Below are positions 1-6,187 of a stretch of DNA of 7,893 bases, piece by piece. The number at the start of each line of letters is the position of its first letter. Within the stretch, counting starts at the first letter, position 1. Below the pieces are notes generated by a model. The model did not search any database and was not told where the DNA came from. It saw nothing but the letters and a program-made list of their open reading frames with translations. The DNA is from Flavipsychrobacter stenotrophus (lineage in GTDB: Bacteria; Bacteroidota; Bacteroidia; Chitinophagales; Chitinophagaceae): positions 1 to 7,893 of the forward strand of contig CANBTK010000064.1 of the NCBI GenBank assembly GCA_947372365.1. The letters run 5' to 3'. A program made the position numbers and the translations under genes.

Positions 1-357
1 TACGTTACGTTTGGCAATATCTTTGGCAGTTGTTTTAAAATGTCTATGATAGTAACCATAGTTATGGTAGCATGGGGCTTACTATCATTGTACATACTGC
101 CCGAAATGAAAGACAAAGCCATAGAAATGGCGAGAGCTGAAATGGCTAAAAACCCCAACATGACCGATGAGATGATGGATATGAGCATAAACATGATGAA
201 GAAGTACTACAATGTCTTCCTGGTTGCTGGCTCAGTTTTTGGTAGCCTTATAGCAGGTGCAGTATTTTCGCTCATAGCTGCTGCCATTGCCCCTAAAAAA
301 GGTGAAAGGCCTTTTGCGCCGGGTGAGGACCTGGATTCGTTGTTAAGCCAGAAGTAG
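1..357 (+). CDS. DUF4199 family membrane protein, C-terminal part (5' end outside the window)
   Basis: The frame is open from base 1 (reading YVTFGNIFGSCF) to a TAG stop at 355-357, so the real start lies upstream and the ATG codons at 40 and 46 are probably internal. The visible 118 residues hold a membrane segment near residues 15-33 (MIVTIVMVAWGLLSLYIL), a charged, methionine-rich stretch (MKDKAIEMARAEMAKNPNMTDEMM), a second membrane segment near residues 74-98 (VFLVAGSVFGSLIAGAVFSLIAAAIA) and a hydrophilic tail. The FGNIF motif, the charged loop between two helices and the glycine-rich last helix ending in AAAIAPKK match my recollection of DUF4199 proteins, which are small inner-membrane proteins of about 170-200 residues found in Bacteroidota. 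Their function is unknown. The gene converges on the DUF4139 cluster and ends just before a strong hairpin terminator. The family call is from memory of the pattern; membrane topology is inferred from hydrophobicity. Confidence 0.75.
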   Translation, partial: YVTFGNIFGSCFKMSMIVTIVMVAWGLLSLYILPEMKDKAIEMARAEMAKNPNMTDEMMDMSINMMKKYYNVFLVAGSVFGSLIAGAVFSLIAAAIAPKKGERPFAPGEDLDSLLSQK

Positions 358-375
358 GTGGCAATAAAAACATTG

Positions 376-420
376 AAAAGGTAAAGGGTTCAGCTGCTGA
401 ACCCTTTACCTTTTTTTATT
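376..420. terminator. Bidirectional Rho-independent terminator
   Basis: A perfect 18-bp inverted repeat (376-393 pairing with 397-414) encloses a 3-nt loop. On the plus strand the stem runs into a T-rich tract (411-418), as expected for an intrinsic terminator of the DUF4199 gene. On the minus strand the stem has four T at its 3' end, followed after a short gap by another T-run, so it can also end transcription of copy A, whose stop codon is only 10 nt away. Its place between two convergent genes fits a shared terminator. Confidence 0.9.
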
Positions 421-423
421 GGC

Positions 424-2055
424 TTATAAACCCTGTAGCCTTTTGCCTTTAGGGTACTTCAGCGTGTAGCCGAAAGGTATTGCCTTTGTTTCATTAGGCT
501 TCAGGGTTACAGCCCATTTCATAAGGCCAGTAGTTTCGTTATAGTCAGCGCCGCTGGTTTCTTTATCCTCTATCACTATATCCTTATCGCCGCTTACGGG
601 TATCTGGTCCTGCACTATAATGGTTACGGTTTCTTTGCGTGTATTGCGCACTGTTATGTTGTAGGCAAATGTTTCGCGTATATTGGTGCCTATCGTTTTT
701 ACGCTGCGTTGTTTTTTATCCCTTTCTATCCTAACCACAATTTTTTTATCGCGCCCTAGCGATAGGCTCATAGTATCTTTCACATTGCGCGGGTCTATGG
801 CCCCCTGGCCAACGTAAGTGCCCTCATAGAAAATATTGGTTTGCCCGGGCAACATATTAAACCCTTCCCAGTTGGTTACCTGCGCCATCAGGAATGCATC
901 CTTATCTGCTTTAGGCACCGCAAGGTATTGGTACTGTGCAGGGGCTTCGTATTTTTTAATGGACACCAGGTGGTTCTGCCCATCGCTGGGTATCGTATAG
1001 GGCAGGTCAATATCGAAAGTGGTATTAATGCCTGCATTGTCCACGTTAACATGGCTGTTCATAGAGGAGTTGCTTAATGCCGCTTTGGTATCTTCCTCAG
1101 CCTCATCCTCTACATGAAGGTTTTTTTCCTGCTGGTCCATGCCTCCAGGCATGGCTGAGTTGAAAAGCACCCTGCGCATGGGTTCAGCAGGCTGTTCAAA
1201 AGCCAGGTACCAAGGGTTAAGGCTGGGTGCCTGCATCCCCTGTGTGGGGTTGCCGCTGGAAAGGCTCAATTTTATGTTGTCCCACTTTACGCCACTATTC
1301 TGGTATATATTGGCTTTATAGAAAACTTTAACCGGGCTTTTGGTATCATCGGCCCACACATCGTAGGTGGGCACCCAGCCAGCGCCGGGTACATTGTAAG
1401 ATACCGTAACGCCACTAGTGATTGATTCTTTAGCAAAGAATTTTACGATAACCTGCCCCCCTGGCTGGTACGATTTCTTTTGTTCTTCTTCCAGTTGCCG
1501 GTTCAAAAGCCCTATGCGTATATCCATTTTCGTGAGCTGCATCTCGTAAGTGTACTTTTCGTTAATGCAGTGTTCCAGCTTCGTTTTTACAAAGTCCAGC
1601 ATTTTGGTAAGCTCTGCAACTGTTGCACCGGTATTTTCGCCAGCCAGCCGCCTGTTGGCCTGTAATATAGTTATCTGCTCCGCGAGCACAGTTATTTTGG
1701 TGGCAACCGGTTGCTTTTGGTTGCCCATAATCTCTATGCTGTCTTTAAGCTCTTTAGCCCTTGGCGACAGGTTGTCGGTAGCCTGGAAGTTGTTTTGAAA
1801 CGTTACCGACTCTACTACTACGCCATTGGTAGCTCCCACGATGATGCTCTCTTTGTTCACATTGCCCGCCACATTGGTAAACCTCACTTCGTTTTCCCCT
1901 TTCGACAGGGATACCCGTGCAGTGCTTTCCAGTTGCGCCCCACTCAGGAACACGGTGGCTTTTTCCAGGTTCAGCTTCTGGGTAATTTGTGCTGTGGCAG
2001 CGCCATTGGCTGCGGCCACAACAAGGGCGGCAACCGCCAGTATTGTTTGTTTCAT
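424..2055 (-). CDS. DUF4140/DUF4139 (MuiA-like) secreted protein, copy A
   Basis: This 543-residue protein has a Sec signal peptide (MKQTILAVAALVVAAANGAATAQ, likely cleaved after ATA). A DUF4140-like N-terminal domain follows (about residues 28-95, with KATVFLSGAQLES and KGENEVRFTN), then a charged helical, probably coiled-coil region (about 98-195), then the DUF4139 domain (about 200-543, with GAGWVPTYDVWADD, NIYQNSGVKWDNIKLSLSSGNP, QTNIFYEGTYVG, VRNTRKETVTI and YPKGKRL at the end). Residues 308-324 form an acidic linker rich in Glu and Asp, where copies B and C carry plug-like sequence. The frame is open up to an ATG at 2166, but that extension would translate the GC-rich terminator hairpin of copy B and bury the signal peptide, so I start at 2055. 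The family is called mucoidy inhibitor MuiA-like in databases, but its activity is unknown. Copy A is a close paralogue of copy B and more distant from copy C. No type IX secretion tail or lipobox is evident, so a periplasmic location is inferred. Confidence 0.88.
   Translation of the reverse strand: MKQTILAVAALVVAAANGAATAQITQKLNLEKATVFLSGAQLESTARVSLSKGENEVRFTNVAGNVNKESIIVGATNGVVVESVTFQNNFQATDNLSPRAKELKDSIEIMGNQKQPVATKITVLAEQITILQANRRLAGENTGATVAELTKMLDFVKTKLEHCINEKYTYEMQLTKMDIRIGLLNRQLEEEQKKSYQPGGQVIVKFFAKESITSGVTVSYNVPGAGWVPTYDVWADDTKSPVKVFYKANIYQNSGVKWDNIKLSLSSGNPTQGMQAPSLNPWYLAFEQPAEPMRRVLFNSAMPGGMDQQEKNLHVEDEAEEDTKAALSNSSMNSHVNVDNAGINTTFDIDLPYTIPSDGQNHLVSIKKYEAPAQYQYLAVPKADKDAFLMAQVTNWEGFNMLPGQTNIFYEGTYVGQGAIDPRNVKDTMSLSLGRDKKIVVRIERDKKQRSVKTIGTNIRETFAYNITVRNTRKETVTIIVQDQIPVSGDKDIVIEDKETSGADYNETTGLMKWAVTLKPNETKAIPFGYTLKYPKGKRLQGL
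1732..1833. repeat. Near-identical tract shared by copies A and B (partner 3487-3588)
   Basis: These 102 bases match 3487-3588 at all but two positions (1753/3508 and 1784/3539) by manual alignment, including third codon positions. The neighbouring helical and early DUF4139 regions (for example 1381-1500 against about 3136-3255) are far more diverged. A second tract, 436-588 against 2194-2346, shows about 8 differences in 153 bases. The mosaic suggests recombination between the tandem copies. Confidence 0.8.
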
Positions 2056-2121
2056 AGAGCGTATTATTATTGAATAAAAATACGCACCTGCGGCACAACG
2101 GCAAACTTTAGTATTGGGCGC

Positions 2122-2153
2122 AATAAAAACGGGGCCCCCACCAAGGGGCCCCG
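2122..2153 (-). terminator. Rho-independent terminator of copy B
   Basis: Read on the minus strand, a 9-bp GC stem (2153-2145 pairing with 2138-2130) with a 6-nt loop is followed directly by TTTTTATT, a classical intrinsic terminator. It lies 28 nt past the TAA of copy B and 75 nt before the start of copy A. Copy A is therefore probably transcribed mainly from its own promoter in the 2056-2120 interval. That interval contains TAAAGTTTG on the minus strand, only an imperfect match to the Bacteroidota -7 element TAnnTTTG. Confidence 0.85.
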
Positions 2154-2754
2154 CTACAAAACACACACTTAAAAAAGGGGTTTACATCCCTGTTAGCCTT
2201 TTGCCTTTAGGGTACTTCAGCGTATAGCCGAAAGGTATTGCCTTTGTTTCATTGGGCTTCAGGGTTACCGTCCACTTCATCAGGCCGGTAGTTTCGTTAT
2301 AGTCCGCGCCGCTGGTTTCTTTATCCTCTATCACTATATCCTTATCATTGCTTACGGGCATCTGGTCCTGCAGTTCTATGGTAACCGTTTCTTTGCGGGT
2401 ATTGCGTAGGGTTATGTTGTAGGCATAGGTTTCGCGCACATTGCTGCCTATTGTTTTTACGCTGCGCAGTTTTTTATCCTGTTCCCTTTTTACAATTATC
2501 TTTTTGTCCCTGCCCAGCGATATGCCCATGGTGTCTTTTGTGTTCGCCGGGTCAATTGTACCCTGGCCTACATAAGTGCCTTCGTAGAAGATATTGGTTT
2601 GCCCGGGCAGCATATTAAAATCTTCCCAGTTGGTTACCTGTGCCTGCATAAAAGCATCCTTATCGGCCTTGGGTGCAGCAAAGTACCTGTAGGTGGCAGG
2701 GGCTTCATATTTCTTAACAGCTACCAGGTGGTTTTGGCCGTCGCTGGGTATGGT

Positions 2755-2757
2755 CTA
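2755..2757 (-). other. Premature in-frame TAG codon in copy B
   Basis: The minus-strand reading is F-D-I-E-L-P-TAG-T-I-P-S-D. Both paralogues have Tyr at this site, and TAT or TAC becomes TAG by one substitution. The site is not in a homopolymer. All three gene copies in this cluster end with TAA. Confidence 0.9.
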
Positions 2758-3486
2758 AGGCAGTTCAATATCGAAAGAGGTGTTGATGCCGGAATTGTCC
2801 ACCGCTACGTATGCATCCATGGTTGACGCTTGTTCGGTTGCACCTTGAGCCATATTCACGCTTGCATTGCCCTGAACTTGAACTCCATCGATGACATACG
2901 CACGGGCAGCAGGGGCCATAGCGCTTTTATACATGCGTGGCACAGGCTGGTAAAATGCCAGGTACCATGGGTTAAGTACTGGTGCTTCCATGCCTTCGCT
3001 CGGGTTGCCTGTGCTGAGGCTTAGTTTTACGCCATCCCATTTCACGCCGCTGTTCTGGTAGATATTGGCTTTGTAAAAGAACTTTACCGGGCCCTTGCTG
3101 TCATCAACCCACACATCGTAAGTAGGCGACCAGCCAGCATGCGGCACATTGTACGAAATGCTGATGCTGCTGTTGGTAGCGTCTTTGCTGAAGAACTTCA
3201 CCAGCAGAACACCACCGGGCTGGTAGCCCTTCTGTTGCTCTTCGTCCAGTTGTTTTCTAAGGCGTGCAATGCGCTCATCCATTTTTCTAAGGGCTTCCTC
3301 GTTCTTGTATTTATCATTAAGGTAGTTGTCCATTTTGCTATTCACGAGGTCCAGCATCTTGGTGAGCTCCGCAACCGATAGGCCAGTGTGGTCGCCACTT
3401 ATTTTCCTGTTGCTTTGCAGTATGGCTAGTTGCTCATTGATTACCGCAATTTTGGTGGTTACAGGCTGTTTGAGGTTGCCTACCAG

Positions 3487-3588
3487 CTCTATGCTGTCTT
3501 TAAGCTCCTTAGCCCTTGGCGACAGGTTGTCGGTAGCCAGGAAGTTGTTTTGAAACGTTACCGACTCTACTACTACGCCATTGGTAGC
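3487..3588. repeat. Near-identical tract shared by copies A and B (partner 1732-1833)
   Basis: This is the copy B partner of the tract above. It encodes the SPRAKELKDSIE region and the preceding VVVESVTFQNNF segment, and differs from copy A at two bases, one of which changes Gln to Leu. Confidence 0.8.
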
Positions 3589-3865
3589 GCCCACAATAAT
3601 GCTCTCCTTATTCACATCGCCGGCCACATTGGTAAACCTTACCTCGTTTTCCCCTTTTGACAGGGATACCCGCGCATTGCTTTCCAGCTGCGCACCGCTC
3701 AGGAAGACGGTTGCTTTTTCAATGTTGAGCTTTTGGTTGGTTTGGGCATAGCTGGCGCCGCACGAAAGGGCGAATATGCCAATAGTAAAATACAGAGTAG
3801 TGTGTTTCATGAAAATCGCTTTTGCGTACAGAAGCAAAAAACGGGCTATTCCATTCGGAAACGGT

Positions 3866-3882
3866 TTAATGTTTTGTTAAAG
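3866..3882 (-). promoter_or_regulatory. Shared 17-nt upstream motif of copy B
   Basis: On the coding (minus) strand this reads CTTTAACAAAACATTAA and ends 55 nt before the ATG at 3810. The identical 17 bases occur before copy C at nearly the same distance. The motif contains two TTAA blocks separated by 7 nt. No TAnnTTTG element is evident in this leader, so an alternative sigma factor or a regulator binding site is possible. Function is inferred only from conservation of sequence and spacing between paralogues. Confidence 0.6.
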
Positions 3883-3896
3883 GCCACTGGTGTAAA

Positions 3897-3950
3897 TTGC
3901 CTGAACTGTGATTTTGTTGACTAGGGTGAATATTATGTTCATCCTAAAAA
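3897..3950. repeat. Truncated copy of the palindromic TGTCTGAACT element
   Basis: It starts TTGCCTGAACTGTGATTTT, like the left ends of the two full elements, then is shortened and ends in TTCATCCTAAAA, matching the inner part of the right arm (compare 4214-4224). The terminal AGTTCAGACA is missing. A small hairpin (AGGGTGAA pairing with TTCATCCT, one G-T mismatch) occupies its middle. The 10 bases before it, GGTGTAAATT, also precede the full element at 4137. Confidence 0.65.
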
Positions 3951-3951
3951 A

Positions 3952-4054
3952 TGTCTGAACTGTGATTTTAGCATGATTTAGATGATTACGGTGAATGTAT
4001 CGCCTAGAACATCATACACATCACAAAAATCACCTTAAAATCATAGTTCAGACA
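3952..4054. repeat. Palindromic intergenic repeat, full copy 1
   Basis: A 103-bp element begins TGTCTGAACTGTGATTTTA and ends TAAAATCATAGTTCAGACA, giving imperfect inverted arms of about 35 bases around a less symmetric centre. The interior (GATGATTACGGTGAATGTATCG) is shared exactly with the second copy. It contains no ORF. Transcribed from copy C it would form a long imperfect hairpin, so it may act as a 3' end or RNA-processing structure. I recall repeats of this TGTCTGAACT type between genes in other Bacteroidota genomes, but have not checked. Confidence 0.85.
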
Positions 4055-4102
4055 ATTCAGTAAAAGGTGAGCGGGGTATCTTTAAATGTTTCTGAATAAA
4101 GT

Positions 4103-4123
4103 GCCGAAGCTACAAGCATCGGC
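4103..4123. repeat. Short hairpin between the palindromic repeats
   Basis: GCCGAAGC (4103-4110) pairs with GCATCGGC (4116-4123) apart from one A-A mismatch, around a TACAA loop. No long T-tract follows on either strand, so it is a weak terminator candidate at best. Confidence 0.45.
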
Positions 4124-4136
4124 CGTTGGTGTAAAT

Positions 4137-4238
4137 TGTCTGAACTATGTTTTAGTGTGATTCAGATGATTACGGTGAATGTATCGTCCAGCGCATCATA
4201 TTTATCACAAAAATCATCCTAAAATCATAGTTCAGACA
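4137..4238. repeat. Palindromic intergenic repeat, full copy 2
   Basis: A 102-bp element with the same TGTCTGAACT ... AGTTCAGACA ends, about 85 percent identical by eye to the copy at 3952-4054. Several differences fall in the arms and centre, indicating an older duplication or independent insertions. Immediately outside it, 4241-4258 holds another degenerate pair of arm ends (AGTCCAGACA and ATAGTTCA). It begins only 30 nt past the stop codon of copy C and is the first structure an RNA polymerase leaving that gene would meet. Confidence 0.85.
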
Positions 4239-4268
4239 AAAGTCCAGACAATAGTTCAAGCCATTTAT

Positions 4269-6011
4269 TTACAGGCGCATACTCAATAGTTCCTTGCCCT
4301 TGGGGTACTTCAGCGTGTAGGTCACATGCACCTTTTTGGTTTCATTGGGTTTGAGTTCCATGTCCCAGGCAAGAGTGCCGGTTACTTCGTCGTGCGATGC
4401 GCCTGCAAGGTTGAGGTCTTGTAACTGTATGTCTTTGTCATTGCTTACGGGCAACTGGTCGTTCAGCACTATGTTTACGGTTTCCTTGCGGGTATTTCGT
4501 ACGGTTATAGTAAAGCCGAAAGTTTCGGTTTCGTTGGCCCCTATCATTTTTGAGTTATGCACCCTTTTATCGCGCTCCCTTTTCAGCAGCACTTTTTTAT
4601 CCCGGCCTACCGATAGCAGCAATGTATCTTTTATAGTACGAGGGTCAATATACCCCTTGCCGATATAAGTGCCTTCGTAGAAAATATTAGTACGGCCGCT
4701 TAGCAGGTCCAGTTCGTCCCAGCTTGATATCTCAGCCTGCAGAAAAGCGTCATTGTCCAGCTTAGGGGTGGCGTAGTACCTGAAAGATGCATCAATATTG
4801 TATTCCTTTATCGGCACAATTTGGGCTGTATTACCGCTTTCGATAGAATAGGGCAAATCAATATCGAAAGAAGTATGCACGCCGGAGTTATTTACGGCAG
4901 CGCCATCTATTACATAGAGGCTGCCCGTTGTCCTGCCGCCATCAGCACTCACGTCAGCCCCCCTTTTGGACTGGTAAATTCCGGGGGAAAGGGCCACGAG
5001 GTCAGTCGTGTTGTTAGTAGGCTTTGTTTTTATCTCGGCAGCGGTAAGTATGGTGTTGTTTTTATAAGGGTCTATCAGGGGTTTCTTGTAGGCTTTAACA
5101 GTTACCTCCTTATATTGCCTGTTGGTTTCGTTGTAGGTGGTTACCTGCTGTACTATAGGCTGGTTACTGCCCAGGCTTATATTGTTAGGGGTAAGCACCG
5201 GTGCCTGAAAGCTCTCCTGCGGATTGCCGGTAGATAGCGTGAGGCGCACTTTATCCCACTTAAGGCCGGTATTCTGCCGTATCTCCGCCTTGTAACTTAG
5301 CCTCACGGCGCTTTTAGAATCTTTCGCCCAAACGTCGTACGAAGGTGCCCATCCAGCATTGTTGTCAATATACTTGATGTTAACCTCGCTTGTAGTGGCC
5401 TGTTGGGCATAAAACTTTACAATAAGCTTCCCGCCATGTAGCACCCGTTGCGGCAATGCATCTGCCACAACCTGGTGTAGGGAATCAATATGCCCTGTGA
5501 TGGCAGCTATCATACCCTCCAATTTGCTTTTTTCAGCAAGCAAAGCGCCCTTCCTGTTACCAATAAGGTCTATCATTTTTGACCGCTCAGCAACCGAAAG
5601 GTTATCATGGTTATCCACTTCCAGCAATTGCAATTGCCCATCAAGTACTTCAATTTTACTTTCGAGTGGCTTTTTCTTTGCTTCAAGGGCTTTTACCTCC
5701 TTTTCAAAAGATGGCACAACCGCACTTTTGCTGTTGGCATCCTGGTAGTTCTGGGTAAAAGAATTGGACTCTACCGCAACGCCGTTTGTAGCTGTGATAA
5801 TTACGTTCTGGAGGTCTAGCGCCAGTGGCAGGTTGGTGAAGGCGACTTCGTTTTCGCCTTTTTCCAGCTTTACAGTAGCCGTGTTTTCCAGCATGGCGCA
5901 GTTCAGGAAAACGGTGGCGTGCGCAAGGGCCAGCTTACTTTGGGTTTGCGCTGTTGCAACCCGGGCCCCTGCAAGGGCCATGATGGCGGAAAGTAGGATT
6001 GTGTACCTCAT
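4269..6011 (-). CDS. DUF4140/DUF4139 (MuiA-like) secreted protein, copy C, with an internal TonB-plug-like segment
   Basis: This 580-residue protein starts with a Sec signal peptide (MRYTILLSAIMALAGARVATAQ, likely cleaved after ATA). Then come a DUF4140-like domain (about residues 26-95), a charged helical region (about 100-185) and DUF4139 in two blocks: about 195-275 (GKLIVKFYAQQ, NAGWAPSYDVWAKD, LSTGNP) and about 380-577 (FDIDLPYSI, RTNIFYEGTYIGKG, VRNTRKETVNI, YPKGKELL). Between these blocks, residues 301-373 resemble the plug domain of TonB-dependent receptors, making the linker about 40 residues longer than in copies A and B. Its core motifs match the other two copies, but overall identity is clearly lower, so it split off earlier. 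It is divergent from accA and followed by the palindromic repeats. The family has no established enzymatic role. A periplasmic or outer-envelope location is inferred from the signal peptide; no catalytic motif is visible. Confidence 0.9.
   Translation of the reverse strand: MRYTILLSAIMALAGARVATAQTQSKLALAHATVFLNCAMLENTATVKLEKGENEVAFTNLPLALDLQNVIITATNGVAVESNSFTQNYQDANSKSAVVPSFEKEVKALEAKKKPLESKIEVLDGQLQLLEVDNHDNLSVAERSKMIDLIGNRKGALLAEKSKLEGMIAAITGHIDSLHQVVADALPQRVLHGGKLIVKFYAQQATTSEVNIKYIDNNAGWAPSYDVWAKDSKSAVRLSYKAEIRQNTGLKWDKVRLTLSTGNPQESFQAPVLTPNNISLGSNQPIVQQVTTYNETNRQYKEVTVKAYKKPLIDPYKNNTILTAAEIKTKPTNNTTDLVALSPGIYQSKRGADVSADGGRTTGSLYVIDGAAVNNSGVHTSFDIDLPYSIESGNTAQIVPIKEYNIDASFRYYATPKLDNDAFLQAEISSWDELDLLSGRTNIFYEGTYIGKGYIDPRTIKDTLLLSVGRDKKVLLKRERDKRVHNSKMIGANETETFGFTITVRNTRKETVNIVLNDQLPVSNDKDIQLQDLNLAGASHDEVTGTLAWDMELKPNETKKVHVTYTLKYPKGKELLSMRL
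4893..5111 (-). other. TonB-dependent-receptor plug-like segment inside copy C
   Basis: Residues 301-373 run from KEVTVKAYKKPLI through AAEIKTKPTNNTTDLVALSPGIYQS to GGRTTGSLYVIDGAAV. The order of motifs (a VTVxAYxxP-like start, an I-x-x-x-P-T-x-N segment, a PGIYQS-like segment, a G-G-R/G-S stretch and a final YVIDG) follows the plug of SusC-like TonB-dependent receptors as I know them. No beta-barrel follows; DUF4139 resumes right after. This is pattern recognition without an alignment score, and convergent low-complexity linker sequence is the alternative. Confidence 0.6.
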
Positions 6012-6043
6012 ATAATTGGCTTTAATAAGAAGACGAAAATGCA

Positions 6044-6065
6044 GCAGCCCATTAAAGGGGGCTGC
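6044..6065. promoter_or_regulatory. Leader hairpin upstream of copy C
   Basis: GCAGCCC (6044-6050) pairs perfectly with GGGCTGC (6059-6065) around an 8-nt AT-rich loop. It lies between the 17-nt shared motif and the start codon of copy C, so it would be in the 5' leader if transcription starts near that motif. Neither strand shows the long T-run of a terminator. A role in mRNA stability or translation is conceivable but not shown. Confidence 0.4.
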
Positions 6066-6067
6066 CC

Positions 6068-6084
6068 TTAATGTTTTGTTAAAG
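6068..6084 (-). promoter_or_regulatory. Shared 17-nt upstream motif of copy C
   Basis: The coding-strand sequence CTTTAACAAAACATTAA is identical to that upstream of copy B and lies 56 nt before the ATG at 6011. Outside this block the two leaders differ, so the identity is not simply residual duplication. It probably marks a common promoter or operator. Copy A has no equivalent. Confidence 0.6.
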
Positions 6085-6161
6085 CAGTGCGGCGCACTTT
6101 GTAAACCAGCACATTACCGTGTACCTGCCAAATACTATTCCCACCTTTATTAATAAACCTT

Positions 6162-6169
6162 TACTTTTG
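6162..6169 (+). promoter_or_regulatory. Putative -7 element of the accA promoter
   Basis: TACTTTTG matches the Bacteroidota housekeeping sigma -7 consensus TAnnTTTG exactly and ends 18 nt before the accA ATG, leaving room for a short leader. A clear -33 TTTG is not visible at the usual spacing, so the call rests on the -7 element alone. Confidence 0.55.
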
Positions 6170-6187
6170 CGGTACTAATATTTTAAT

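Larger units (their letters stand above)
2182..3810 (-). pseudogene. DUF4140/DUF4139 (MuiA-like) secreted protein, copy B, interrupted by an in-frame TAG
   Basis: The frame runs from ATG at 3810 to TAA at 2182-2184 (542 codons, against 543 in copy A) with one lesion: codon 352 is TAG, where copy A has TAT and copy C also encodes Tyr (DLPY). Translation resumes in the same frame with sequence matching copy A (TIPSDGQNHLV), so there is no frameshift or deletion. Order of parts: signal peptide (MKHTTLYFTIGIFALSCGASYAQ), DUF4140-like domain (about 28-95), helical region (about 98-195), first part of DUF4139 (about 200-351), TAG, remainder of DUF4139 (353-542). Residues 305-314 read YVIDGVQVQG, resembling the end of a TonB-receptor plug. 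An ATG at 3837 is in frame but precedes the signal peptide and is rejected; an ATG at 2649 is an internal codon. If the stop is effective, the product is a secreted 351-residue fragment lacking most of DUF4139. A sequencing error, a recent nonsense mutation and readthrough all remain possible; I favour a recent mutation or an error. Confidence 0.78.

Noticed and set aside
1711..2073. Plus-strand ORFs opposite the DUF4139 genes
   Set aside because: They are shadows of strongly supported minus-strand genes and show no recognisable protein features. They recur at equivalent places in copies A and B because the genes are paralogous.
2056..2166. N-terminal extension of copy A to the ATG at 2166
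   Set aside because: It would translate the GC-rich terminator hairpin of copy B and place a clear signal peptide at residue 38. Copies B and C begin directly with the signal peptide.
2182..2649. Separate small gene starting at ATG 2649
   Set aside because: The ATG is an internal codon (aligned to Leu/Met in copy A), and homology continues upstream in the same frame to the TAG. It is the distal part of copy B.
3811..3837. Upstream ATG of copy B at 3837
   Set aside because: The nine extra residues (MLLYAKAIF) precede a normal MKHTT signal peptide start that aligns with copies A and C.
3952..4238. Complete insertion sequence or classic MITE with target-site duplication
   Set aside because: No transposase ORF is present, and no convincing direct duplication flanks either full element.
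3897..4258. CRISPR array
   Set aside because: Only two full units occur. Each is a long palindrome, spacing is irregular, and there are no short identical direct repeats with uniform spacers or cas genes.
3811..4268. tRNA or other structured RNA gene in the gap
   Set aside because: No cloverleaf, TTCGA-type T-loop or recognisable riboswitch core was seen. The structure present is explained by the palindromic repeats.
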